Virus record (IMG/VR): IMGVR_UViG_3300044846_001970
Span: 1 to 64,000 of that record
Source of the DNA: a virus
Reading direction: 5' to 3' (one strand)
Length of the DNA: 64,000 nt
Shown: piece after piece, positions 18,934 to 28,000 of the stretch
Layout of the letters: every line of letters begins with the position of its first letter
How positions within the stretch are numbered: the stretch's first letter is position 1
Made by a program: the position numbers and the translations under genes
The notes under the pieces: model-generated
What the model was told of the DNA's origin: nothing
What the model saw: only the letters and a program-made list of their open reading frames with translations
Databases searched by the model: none

Positions 18934-21714
18934 TTAACGTAGTTTAAAAGGATATACTGTATCAGCTAAAAGAAACCCTCCTTCTGCAAATATATTACCA
19001 CCCATTCTTTTTTGTTGTTTATTCATTCTCATTTGTAAATCAATTGCTCTTAAAGCATCTGCATCACTTGTTATACCTTCTTTTTTATAATCAGACATTT
19101 GATCTAATACAGATTTAGTAGGAGCTGTTGGTGTAATAGGAGTATTATTTGTATTGTAATATCCTTCATTACCTTGAGAATCTATACCCCACTTCATACC
19201 TTGAGCTGCATTAGTTGCGGCAAGTGCTCTAGCATTACCCTTCATTTTACCATACTTATTAGCAACATTTGCCCATTGATTATTATTATCTTGGGCTACA
19301 TTACTTGCCCATGTAGCATGTTGAGGATTATAAGTATCTTGAGCTTGTTTGCCAAGTAATAATTGATCCCATTGATGAGAAACATTTGCTTTTCTAAGAG
19401 CTGTTGCTTTATCAGCATTACTAGCATTAGTTTGACTAGCAAGATTAATTATATTATTTTGACCAGCTGCTTCTGCATTAAACAAAGCTGCCATAGTACC
19501 ACCCGGATTATTACCAGATACTTTACGTATTGCATCTTGTGTACTTCTAGTTTGTCCTTTAAGAAGTTCAGCTTGTCCCATATAATCTGTACCCCAAGCA
19601 TCTTCACGTACTCCTGGTGCTTTACCCATTATAGGTGCTTCATTAACATTTCTTGCACCCATTGCAACAGCTAATTCAAATTCATCTTCTGGAAGATTTT
19701 GTATTGGTGTAAAGTTTGATTCAGTTTCTTTTTCTTGTTCCCATGAATGACAATCTGTTCCACAAGGAACTATTGTTTCTTCATTAGAATAAGGGTCTGT
19801 ACAAAAACATTCCTCTTCAGGATTTTCAGGGCATGCAGAACATTCTCCTGTTGCAGGATCTTTAGTTCTTACAATAGGAGCACCATTAGCATCAACCATA
19901 GCAACACCTGTGACAGGATCAATACATGGAGGACATTCTTCTACAGGCTCTGGTTGCATATAAATAGCTTCTTCTTTTCCTTCTTCACCTTTAACTTCAC
20001 ATCCTTTTAAGTAACCTAAATTTGAAGGATCAGTAATACCTGCTTTTATCATTTCTTCAGCAGAAACTCCATAATAAGATCCACCTTTTTTAGTCATCCA
20101 AGCACATACATCTTCTTTAGTATATTTACCACCTTTTGTTACTTTTCCACGAGGTGTGAGTTTAACATTAGCACCGGAAGTACCTTCAGTTTTATTATAT
20201 TTATAATCTCCTTTTTCATCTTTTCTTTGTTCCCAAGTACTTTTATTATACTCATCTTTTTTTACTTCTCTAGTATTAATAGGTCTTCCATTTGCATCTA
20301 CAGCAGCACCTGTTACAGCTCTAGGCAAGTAACCACCATTCCTATAATATCCACCATAAGCATATTGATCAAAAGGCATATCATAACCACCCATCTGCAT
20401 ACCATAAGCTGCCATAGGAGCTTGTTGCATCTGTTGTTGTTGCATTGCCATCATTTGTTCCTCAGAAGGTTGAGCTTGTTGTTGCTGTCTTGGATCCATT
20501 TGAGGTTGTCCTTGACCACCTTGCATTTGCGCAGCCATCATCTGGGCCATTCTTGGGTCCATTTGTTGTTGAGGAGGCTGTTGCATTCCACCAGGTTGCC
20601 CTTGCATCATACCTTGTTGTTGAGCAGCCATTTGTTGTTGCTGCTGTTGAGCATTTTGTTGATATTCTGAAAGAGCTGTAAGAACAAATTCCTGAGCTTG
20701 TCTATCAGGTATATTTAAATTCATTAATACTTTTTTAATATCATCTACTGAAACTTGGTTTTGAATTAGACTAATAATAATCTCAGTCATTGGTGTACCA
20801 TTTTCCATTGCAGATCTTACCTTATCAGTAATTTCAGATAACACTTGTTCTAATCCTTTTTTAGCTTGTGGTAAAAATCCACCACGTCTCATTCCAGGTT
20901 GTTGCATACCAGGTTGTGGCATTTCTTGTGCTGTTTCTTCTGGCATAGCTACTGGAGAACCATCAGGCATTGTTGGTTGAGCACCTTGTGGTTGAGGTGC
21001 TTGTCCTTGAGGAGCACCTTCCATTCCTTGTTGTGGAGCAGATTCTTCTTTTTGAGCATCTGGAAGAATGTCTGCTTCTGTTATATTATTTTCTTCCATA
21101 TAGGCTTTTGCAACTACAGGTATACCTTGAGGAAATCCTTTTTTACTTTCTTGTGCTAAAGCTAAAGCTCCTAATTTAGATACTGCTTTTTTAATCATTA
21201 ATTGTGCAGTCTGAACAGCAATCTTATCTGATGTAGAATCTTGAAGAATACCTCTATACTTATTTAGAGTTAAAAATTGTTTTGATAAATCTGCAGGAGT
21301 ATAACCACCTTTTTTAATAGGCTTGTTAAACATTTTAAGAATACCAGGATCTTTAATCATCATAGACTTAGTATCACTAAAAATAAAACTATCATCTGGA
21401 AGATTTAATGGTACTCCATTATTTGAATGTCTTGGTCCTTTTATTTCATAAAATAAAGGATAACCAGAAGGATCAAATGTTAATACAGTCTCACCACCTT
21501 CAGCTTCTAGATTAGCTTCTTCTCTAGGAACTTTAGTAATAGTTTTTGTTTGAACTGCATCTTTACTTGAAAGCTTTAGGTCAGCTCCACCAAATGAAGA
21601 AATATCATTAGCTAATGAACCATCAACTTGATATCCTGTTTTAGCTTTAGGAGGACTAGTAACCCTTACCTTATAAATATCAGGTTCTTGAGAAATTTTA
21701 ACTCTATATTGCAT
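18934..21714 (-). CDS. Virion cargo protein, Gln-rich with GG motifs (926 aa)
   Basis: No enzyme domain is visible. Residues about 285-340 contain a helical domain (ENGTPMTEIIISLIQNQVS, then IKKVLMNLNIP) that resembles the N-terminal domain of the 1095-residue neighbour, so the two look paralogous. Residues about 345-438 (bases 20400-20680) are a Gln/Met-rich low-complexity tract. The GG motif occurs repeatedly: KKGGYTP, RRGGFLP, YAYGGYYRNGGYLP, TKKGGSYY, and MGGNIFAEGGFL at the C-terminus. A Cys-rich stretch (CPPC, then CSAC, then CFC, CGTDC) lies around residues 580-660. It starts 5 nt after the 1095-residue gene, so the two are probably cotranscribed. Its place between tail-muzzle and polymerase genes suggests a tail-barrel cargo protein; this is inference. 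Confidence 0.65.
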   Translation of the reverse strand: MQYRVKISQEPDIYKVRVTSPPKAKTGYQVDGSLANDISSFGGADLKLSSKDAVQTKTITKVPREEANLEAEGGETVLTFDPSGYPLFYEIKGPRHSNNGVPLNLPDDSFIFSDTKSMMIKDPGILKMFNKPIKKGGYTPADLSKQFLTLNKYRGILQDSTSDKIAVQTAQLMIKKAVSKLGALALAQESKKGFPQGIPVVAKAYMEENNITEADILPDAQKEESAPQQGMEGAPQGQAPQPQGAQPTMPDGSPVAMPEETAQEMPQPGMQQPGMRRGGFLPQAKKGLEQVLSEITDKVRSAMENGTPMTEIIISLIQNQVSVDDIKKVLMNLNIPDRQAQEFVLTALSEYQQNAQQQQQQMAAQQQGMMQGQPGGMQQPPQQQMDPRMAQMMAAQMQGGQGQPQMDPRQQQQAQPSEEQMMAMQQQQMQQAPMAAYGMQMGGYDMPFDQYAYGGYYRNGGYLPRAVTGAAVDANGRPINTREVKKDEYNKSTWEQRKDEKGDYKYNKTEGTSGANVKLTPRGKVTKGGKYTKEDVCAWMTKKGGSYYGVSAEEMIKAGITDPSNLGYLKGCEVKGEEGKEEAIYMQPEPVEECPPCIDPVTGVAMVDANGAPIVRTKDPATGECSACPENPEEECFCTDPYSNEETIVPCGTDCHSWEQEKETESNFTPIQNLPEDEFELAVAMGARNVNEAPIMGKAPGVREDAWGTDYMGQAELLKGQTRSTQDAIRKVSGNNPGGTMAALFNAEAAGQNNIINLASQTNASNADKATALRKANVSHQWDQLLLGKQAQDTYNPQHATWASNVAQDNNNQWANVANKYGKMKGNARALAATNAAQGMKWGIDSQGNEGYYNTNNTPITPTAPTKSVLDQMSDYKKEGITSDADALRAIDLQMRMNKQQKRMGGNIFAEGGFLLADTVYPFKLR

Positions 21715-21719
21715 ATTAG

Positions 21720-24700
21720 TTATTTTAAGTATTCTATTTTACCTCCGGCAGCTTCAATTTCTTTAATCTGTTTAAGAGTAAGTGTATATACTCTTCCTTT
21801 TTGATATTGTTTATTAGGTGTACCACCCATTTTAGTCACAACATTATTACCATCAAAACCAATATTCTGAATATTTTTACCATATTGATTGTACCAACCT
21901 TTATCTCCCATTTGAGAACCAGCAATTTCTGCAGAACCAAATCCTGATTGTCCAGTATTAGGACTAGCTGCATCAGAAGATCTATTTTGTTCTCTAAATG
22001 CTTCATCCTGTTTAGCTTGACTCCAAGAATTAGCTCCCTTAGTAACTATATCAGTAAGACTTCCTTTACCAAATAAATCTGCACCCATTTGTTTAGGATC
22101 AAAGGTATATGCATTTTGTGTAATAGTTCTACCAACAAAATTTGGATCATTAAATTCTGGTTGATCAACAGTAATACCATTTTTTGCTTCTTGTAGGTAA
22201 CCACCATATTCTAAGAACTGTGCATAAGATGGAACAAAACCACCTTGTTGTCTTCTTATTACACCAAATTGATTTACAGGAGGTCCTGAAGGATTCTGTA
22301 AGCCATTGTTTTGTAAAAAAGGATTACCTAATCCTGGATTAGATAAACTAGTTCCTTGTGCATTACCTGCAGGTTGTTGTGGTTGACTAGTTCCTTGAGT
22401 AGAAGATGATGGTTGATAAGTTGTATTTGTTGCTCCTACAACAGGAACTCCTGGATTTCCAACAGCTAAATTAGGATCAGCTGGTTTACCAGGAGCATTC
22501 ATATTTACTTGAGGATTTACTGCAGGAGAACTTGGATTTAAAACATCAGGTTCATTAGCATTATCATCTGGACTACTTGGACCATCAGCATAATCTTCTG
22601 GAAATGCAGCTCTTCCTCTAGCTTCATCTGCAGCTGCTTTTTTTTCACCTTTAGCAATTTTTCTTTGAGTACTCTTTTTAAAAGAAGAATAATCTCCAGA
22701 ATTTGTTCCACTGGAGTTAGTTGCATTAGCACCAGGTGCACCATCAGTTCCATTAGTACCAGGAGTTGTTCCAGGAGCACCATCTGCACTTGCAGGATCT
22801 TTAGCAGGATCTTTAGAAGGATCAGCATACCAATCAGTAACTCTTTTATTATCAAATGGATTCCATTTATTACCTCTATCTTTATAAGTTTCTTGTCTCA
22901 TATGTTCTGTTCCTTCAGGAACATTCCAGTTAGGAGAAAAACCTTGTGTATAACTAAAGTCTTTTGAAAAACCAAAACCAAGTTTTTTTGGAGGACCAAA
23001 CTGCATATTACCTTGTTGTCCTTGTTGTGATTTTTGATATTGTAAAAATTGTTCTATTTGTTGTGGAGTAAATTGTTGTTGTCCAGGAGCAGTAGTATTG
23101 GTATTGGTAGTTGTAGTTGTTGTAGTAGGGGCTGGTTGTTTTGTATTAGAACTAGGAATATTGCTAAAAGCATTTGAGCTATTAGCACCAATTAAATTTT
23201 CATTTGGTACTCCTTGTGTATTTCCTTTAGCAAATGGATTAGTTAATTCAGCACTTAATTCTGGTTTAAATTTTGAAGAACCATCTATATTAAATTTATT
23301 TTTAGCCCATCTATCAAAACCTCCACCAGGACCAAAACTTTGAATACCTCCACCATAAGCATATTCATCTCCACCATATATAAACTTTAATAATTCAGGA
23401 TTATTAGGATCTATCATAGATTGATCAACATATCCTCCATCATCCATATATCTTCCAACTTGCATACCGTATGCTGCCATAGGATCTACATCCATATCAT
23501 CTGTATAGGGAACTTGTGAAGGATCTATAGGATCTATGGTGCCATCATTACTAGGATCTTGAGGAATAAATTTATTTAAATTTTGTTGTTTTTGATTTTG
23601 GTAAGACCCAGGGATCATTGAGGCATAAGGATTAGCAAAAGGATTTGTTAATAAACTTTCTGCACTAGGAAGACTTACCTCTGGTACAACAGGTAAACCA
23701 TCTGGACCAATACATTGATCAGAAGAAGCATCATATACAGCTCCTGGAGGACAATTTAATCCTTTTTTATTAGAAGATAAATGACCTTGTGTTGCACTTG
23801 AACTTTTTGTATTTCCAGCAACTTCATCTAAGGCTTTATTATTAACACTTGTAATAACTTTTTGTCTAACTTGTGATGGATAAGAAACTGATTTCCAACT
23901 TCCTCTATTCATTCCAGACATCATTCCTGGCATCATTCCATATGCTCCAGGTAAAAGATTCACAAGATTTCCTAAAGCTTTTACATCCCAATCAGCTGTA
24001 GCTTTTCTTATACCACCTAATGGTCCAAATTCATAACTAGTATTAACACCTGGTATTGAATGAGGTGTTCCAAATAAAGCTCTGTTAGCTCTTCTTATCC
24101 GGCCTCCACGGCCATATTCATTTTTCATAATAGTTGTATTTAATGCATTTTCATCCATTTTTGACATAGTGTGCTGTAATGCTTCTCCATAACCATGAAG
24201 TTCATCAATCCAATCATGAGGCTCTTGAGCTCCACCATTTGCTTTTGTATTCATATTTTGATAGGACTCTTCAGCTTGTTTTTTCATCATTGCCTCATTA
24301 CCCATTTGTTTTACAGTACTTGCAAACATTTTATTTTGTTTTGTATTATTACCCATTGGGTCACCAATACTTCCTGCTGGAGGTAAATAAAATTCACTGT
24401 TTTCTACTTCTTCTCCTTCTGCAGCTTTTCTAAGTTTTTTTATATAATCATTAATATATTTACTTTTACTTTGTTTACTTCCTCCAAAAGCAAAAGATGC
24501 TGGTACAGCATTAGCATCCATTCCTACAAAGTAAGGTTGTTTAGCTTCAGGAATAACATTATCATTCATATACTGTCCACCTTCTGCATACTCTGCATCT
24601 TCATAACCATCATCTTCATTAGCAAGTTCACTTCCCAAATTATTACTTTCATAGTAACCATACGTTTCACTATCAGGTATTTCTTCTACAGCTTCTACTT

Positions 24701-25007
24701 CTTCTACTTTTTTATTATAAGGAGCTTCTTTATCATATGGAGCAGTTTGTGAAGATGAGTTATAGTTATCTAATTCTTGAAGTGTATCATACATTTCATA
24801 TACAGTATCTTCAATTTTTTCTCTAGGTATTTTAAAATCTACTAATGCAGAAATAACTTCTTCTGGAGAAGTTCCATTACTTAATTCAGAATCAATGTAT
24901 GCATCAATAGTATCTGATTGTCCACCCGCTTTCTTAACAAACTTATTAAGCTTGCTAATAAATCTTGGAGTTTCTCCAGGTTGTGCTTTACGTATTTTTA
25001 CTTTCAT
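21720..25007 (-). CDS. Virion cargo protein with GG motifs, paralogue of the 926-aa protein
   Basis: This 1095-residue protein has an N-terminal helical domain (residues about 14-80; SNGTSPEEVISALVDFKIP) that resembles a central domain of the 926-residue neighbour. Much of the rest is disordered: a Thr/Gln-rich tract near residues 625-660, and Pro/Gly/Asn-rich linkers. GG motifs recur (KKAGGQS, AEGGQYM, DDGGYVDQ, RQQGGFVP, EYGGYLQ), and a Cys loop CPPGAVYDASSDQC lies at about bases 23705-23755. The C-terminus (LTLKQIKEIEAAGGKIEYL) is a helix-GG-strand element also found inside the 2106-residue protein. It begins a transcription unit with promoter motif and palindrome just upstream. Inferred to be a cargo or tail-internal protein; no catalytic function is recognised. 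Confidence 0.65.
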   Translation of the reverse strand: MKVKIRKAQPGETPRFISKLNKFVKKAGGQSDTIDAYIDSELSNGTSPEEVISALVDFKIPREKIEDTVYEMYDTLQELDNYNSSSQTAPYDKEAPYNKKVEEVEAVEEIPDSETYGYYESNNLGSELANEDDGYEDAEYAEGGQYMNDNVIPEAKQPYFVGMDANAVPASFAFGGSKQSKSKYINDYIKKLRKAAEGEEVENSEFYLPPAGSIGDPMGNNTKQNKMFASTVKQMGNEAMMKKQAEESYQNMNTKANGGAQEPHDWIDELHGYGEALQHTMSKMDENALNTTIMKNEYGRGGRIRRANRALFGTPHSIPGVNTSYEFGPLGGIRKATADWDVKALGNLVNLLPGAYGMMPGMMSGMNRGSWKSVSYPSQVRQKVITSVNNKALDEVAGNTKSSSATQGHLSSNKKGLNCPPGAVYDASSDQCIGPDGLPVVPEVSLPSAESLLTNPFANPYASMIPGSYQNQKQQNLNKFIPQDPSNDGTIDPIDPSQVPYTDDMDVDPMAAYGMQVGRYMDDGGYVDQSMIDPNNPELLKFIYGGDEYAYGGGIQSFGPGGGFDRWAKNKFNIDGSSKFKPELSAELTNPFAKGNTQGVPNENLIGANSSNAFSNIPSSNTKQPAPTTTTTTTNTNTTAPGQQQFTPQQIEQFLQYQKSQQGQQGNMQFGPPKKLGFGFSKDFSYTQGFSPNWNVPEGTEHMRQETYKDRGNKWNPFDNKRVTDWYADPSKDPAKDPASADGAPGTTPGTNGTDGAPGANATNSSGTNSGDYSSFKKSTQRKIAKGEKKAAADEARGRAAFPEDYADGPSSPDDNANEPDVLNPSSPAVNPQVNMNAPGKPADPNLAVGNPGVPVVGATNTTYQPSSSTQGTSQPQQPAGNAQGTSLSNPGLGNPFLQNNGLQNPSGPPVNQFGVIRRQQGGFVPSYAQFLEYGGYLQEAKNGITVDQPEFNDPNFVGRTITQNAYTFDPKQMGADLFGKGSLTDIVTKGANSWSQAKQDEAFREQNRSSDAASPNTGQSGFGSAEIAGSQMGDKGWYNQYGKNIQNIGFDGNNVVTKMGGTPNKQYQKGRVYTLTLKQIKEIEAAGGKIEYLK

Positions 25008-25016
25008 AATAATATA

Positions 25017-25034
25017 TATATTAAATATACTAAA
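25017..25034 (-). promoter_or_regulatory. Candidate late promoter for the cargo unit
   Basis: On the minus strand this reads TTTAGTATATTTAATATA and ends 9 nt before the ATG at 25007. It shares the GTATATT core with sites upstream of 39091, 41149, 46611 and 54556. It is overlapped by the palindrome at 25027-25048. The call is from sequence recurrence only. Confidence 0.5.
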
Positions 25035-25048
25035 TTTTAATTTAGTAT
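25027..25048. repeat. Perfect inverted repeat overlapping promoter
   Basis: ATACTAAAT, a 4-nt spacer TTTA, then ATTTAGTAT: a perfect 9-bp inverted repeat. It overlaps the upstream edge of the promoter motif of the 1095-residue gene. A repressor or activator site, or an A/T-rich RNA hairpin, would both fit. Confidence 0.5.
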
Positions 25049-25055
25049 TTAAACT

Positions 25056-25073
25056 AAATAAGTTTACTTATTT
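25056..25073 (-). terminator. A/T-only hairpin over the stop codon of the amidase-bearing gene
   Basis: AAATAAG-TTTA-CTTATTT, a perfect 7-bp stem with 4-nt loop, spans the TAA at 25068-25070. It lacks G/C pairs and a clean T-tract, so it would be a weak terminator at best. Confidence 0.25.
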
Positions 25074-28000
25074 AAAACCTTTTTCTTTCATATACTTTAG
25101 AATACGTTGATATTCTTTTGCAGTAACATCAGGTTTTCTATCTGGAGAAATCATTTGATGTGATATAACATCTTTTAAAGATAAATTATATTTTGTAGCA
25201 ATAGGACTATAATATTCTATAAAAGATTTTATTTGAGCTTCTGTTAAAGGAGTATTTACTGTATTACCTTGAAACTCAACACCAATACTAAAATCATTTA
25301 CATCTTTTCTTCCATTCCATTCAGACTCTCCAGCATGGAAAGTTACTTGTTCAGGTGAAGCATATACTGTTCTTTTACCATCTTCTTCAATAACAACATG
25401 AGATGAACTTTTTCCTGGTGTCATATATTGAGTTCTAACTTGACCCTCATTATTTTTAACATCTTCATAAGCAGTATGATGTAATACAATATTTTTTACT
25501 TCATTTTTTAATTTATGACCTTTTTTATAACTTGCATCATTTTTAGTTCTAAGGTTAGGCATGTCAAGTACATACTCTTCTTCATACTCATTAACAGGAG
25601 TTTTATAATTCATTATATATAAACCATTTCCTCCAGATGAATTTTCATTGTCATATGCTTTTAATCTGTCTGCAGTAAGTTTTTTATCATCATAAGATAA
25701 TCCTCTTGAATATGTTCCATTATCTAAAGTCCAAGCTTCAAGATATTGATTAGTTCCTTTTAATTTTTTAAATTCTTTTTTTATAGTTGATAAACTTCCA
25801 GATACTAAATATTGTTGTTTAGTTACAGGGTTAACAAAAAGAATTCTTCCTCCTTGAATTGAACCATAATAATCATCTTTATCTTTACCTTTTGTTAAAA
25901 TATTTAAAGAACCATCTTTTATTTTACCATTCTCAAGTACTTTTACTTTAGGTTGTTTGTATCCAGGATTACCTGATTTAGAACCATCTACATATAAATC
26001 TTCAATATCTATAATCTTATTCATATAAGTTTGACTAAACTTCCAGTCTTTGTTATTTTTAAAATCTTTAAATTGTCCAGTATGTAAATTACCATCAGCA
26101 TCTAAAGCAAATACACTTGTATTATCTGTTATATTTTTTAATTTATCAGAATTTGTGAATGGATGGAAAGTTGTAAGTTCTAAACCTTCAGATTCAATAT
26201 CATTATAATCTCCTCTATTTCTATAACCTAATTTTATATTTGATATAGGTAAGACTTGTTGTTTATAATTTCTATTACTATTAGGTATAGTAAATGATTG
26301 TTGAGTACTATTTAAATTTTTATAATACTCACTTATGCCTAATGGATTATCATTTTCTTTTAATTCAGGTACTTTAATATCATCATCATCTATAAGCCCA
26401 TAAGTTTTACTTTTACGAATTATACCTTGACTAACATATTCTATGTACTCACCTATAGATTCTTTAGTATCTTTTATAAATTCACCTGTGTCTTCAATTG
26501 TTTCTTTAAAAGGATAATTTGTTTGAAAATCAGACATCTTAGGTGTAATAGGTTTTATTTCTTTTCCATTAGCATCATAAGATTTTTTATTAAAATCTTG
26601 TTTACTAAATTGAGCTGCCATAGAATTAGGAATAGGCTCTACTTTATTTATTGGTTCTGGTTTTAATAAAGCTTTTTGTTGGGCAATAGTAGTTAACCTA
26701 TTAAATAAATCTTTTTCAAAATTTTCATTAATATTTTCTTTTGCTTTAGTTTTACCTTGTGTAAATGCTTGATCTATATATTTTTTTATATTACTAGGAG
26801 AAACAATTTTTGGTTCTTCAAAAGTAGTTATTCCAAATTTACTTAATATATCTTTTGGTGTTTCAACCTTTACTTCTTTTTGTGCTATACCAGGTCTTTG
26901 TAAATTTTTTATAAAAGTAGCTACATCAATTTTTGGTGCAACAATAGGATCTTTTGCTTTAGGTTTAGGAGTTAGTATTGGTTTAGCATTTTCTATTTGT
27001 TTAGGAAATACCTTAGAAAAAGGAATTCCTTTTGGAGCTATAGTTGCTGCATACTTTTTAAGATCTTCTTTAACAACAGTTTCTATTTTCTTTTCTATTT
27101 GCTTTGGGAATACTTTAGGTAGAGGAATTCCTTTTGGCTTACTTTGTGCAGCATACTTACTAAGGTCTTCTTTAATAGGAGTACTTAACTCTGAAAACAT
27201 ATTTGTTAAACCTTCTTTAGTACCTATACGTTTAGCAACTAAGTCTTCAAGAGTAGCACCTTTACTAATCATTCTGCTTACCATATTTTTGTATGCTTCA
27301 TGATTAAAAGTTTCTTTTCTATTAGGTATTTTAGCTTCTCCAAATTCTCCTTCTAATATTTTTTTTCTTAAACTCATATTAGATTCAAAACTACCATCTG
27401 TTAAACCTTGTTTTTTAGCTTCAGACCATGGTGTACCAGTATATTGTTGCCAAAGTTGAGATACTGTTCCTCCATCAGCTTCTTTAGATAATTCATTATT
27501 ATGTATTTCTTCTACTACATATCCTTCAGCAATAAGTTTTTGAATTTCTGATTTAGAAATATTTGTTTCTATTGCCCCACCTTCTTTTTTAAGTTTACCA
27601 ACTCTTTGTGCTAATTTAGAAAATACTATTGGAGCTCCAGTATTTATAGTTTTACTTGTTCCATCTGCTTTTCTAATTATATTAAATCCATCTCCTGATT
27701 CTACAGAATTTTCAAATGAAAATAATGATCTTGCTCCAGCTAAGAATGGATATAATGTTGGATCACTATACTTTGTAAATGGTAATATATTAGATGCACC
27801 TTTTATTAAATTAAATGTTCCACCTCCTATATCTCCTTGAGAATAATCAACTAAAGCATTTGGTATATGTTTAGTTCCTGTATTATACACACCATAACCT
27901 CCTAATAAATTATTAGCATTAAGTCCTGGTAAAGCTTTAATAGGTTCATACTTTAAATAAGGAGATGCTTTTTTAGATACCTTCATTATAGTTCTAGGCA

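Noticed and set aside
20227-20681. Two plus-strand open frames of 147 and 78 codons
   Set aside because: They are antisense to the Gln/Met-rich tract of the 926-residue protein; repeated CAA/CAG codons remove stops on the other strand. Composition (runs of His, Leu, Arg) is not protein-like.
22538-22855. Minus-strand 105-codon frame inside the 1095-residue gene
   Set aside because: It is a shifted frame within a low-complexity region of a clear gene and yields a Leu/Met-rich sequence with no start context.
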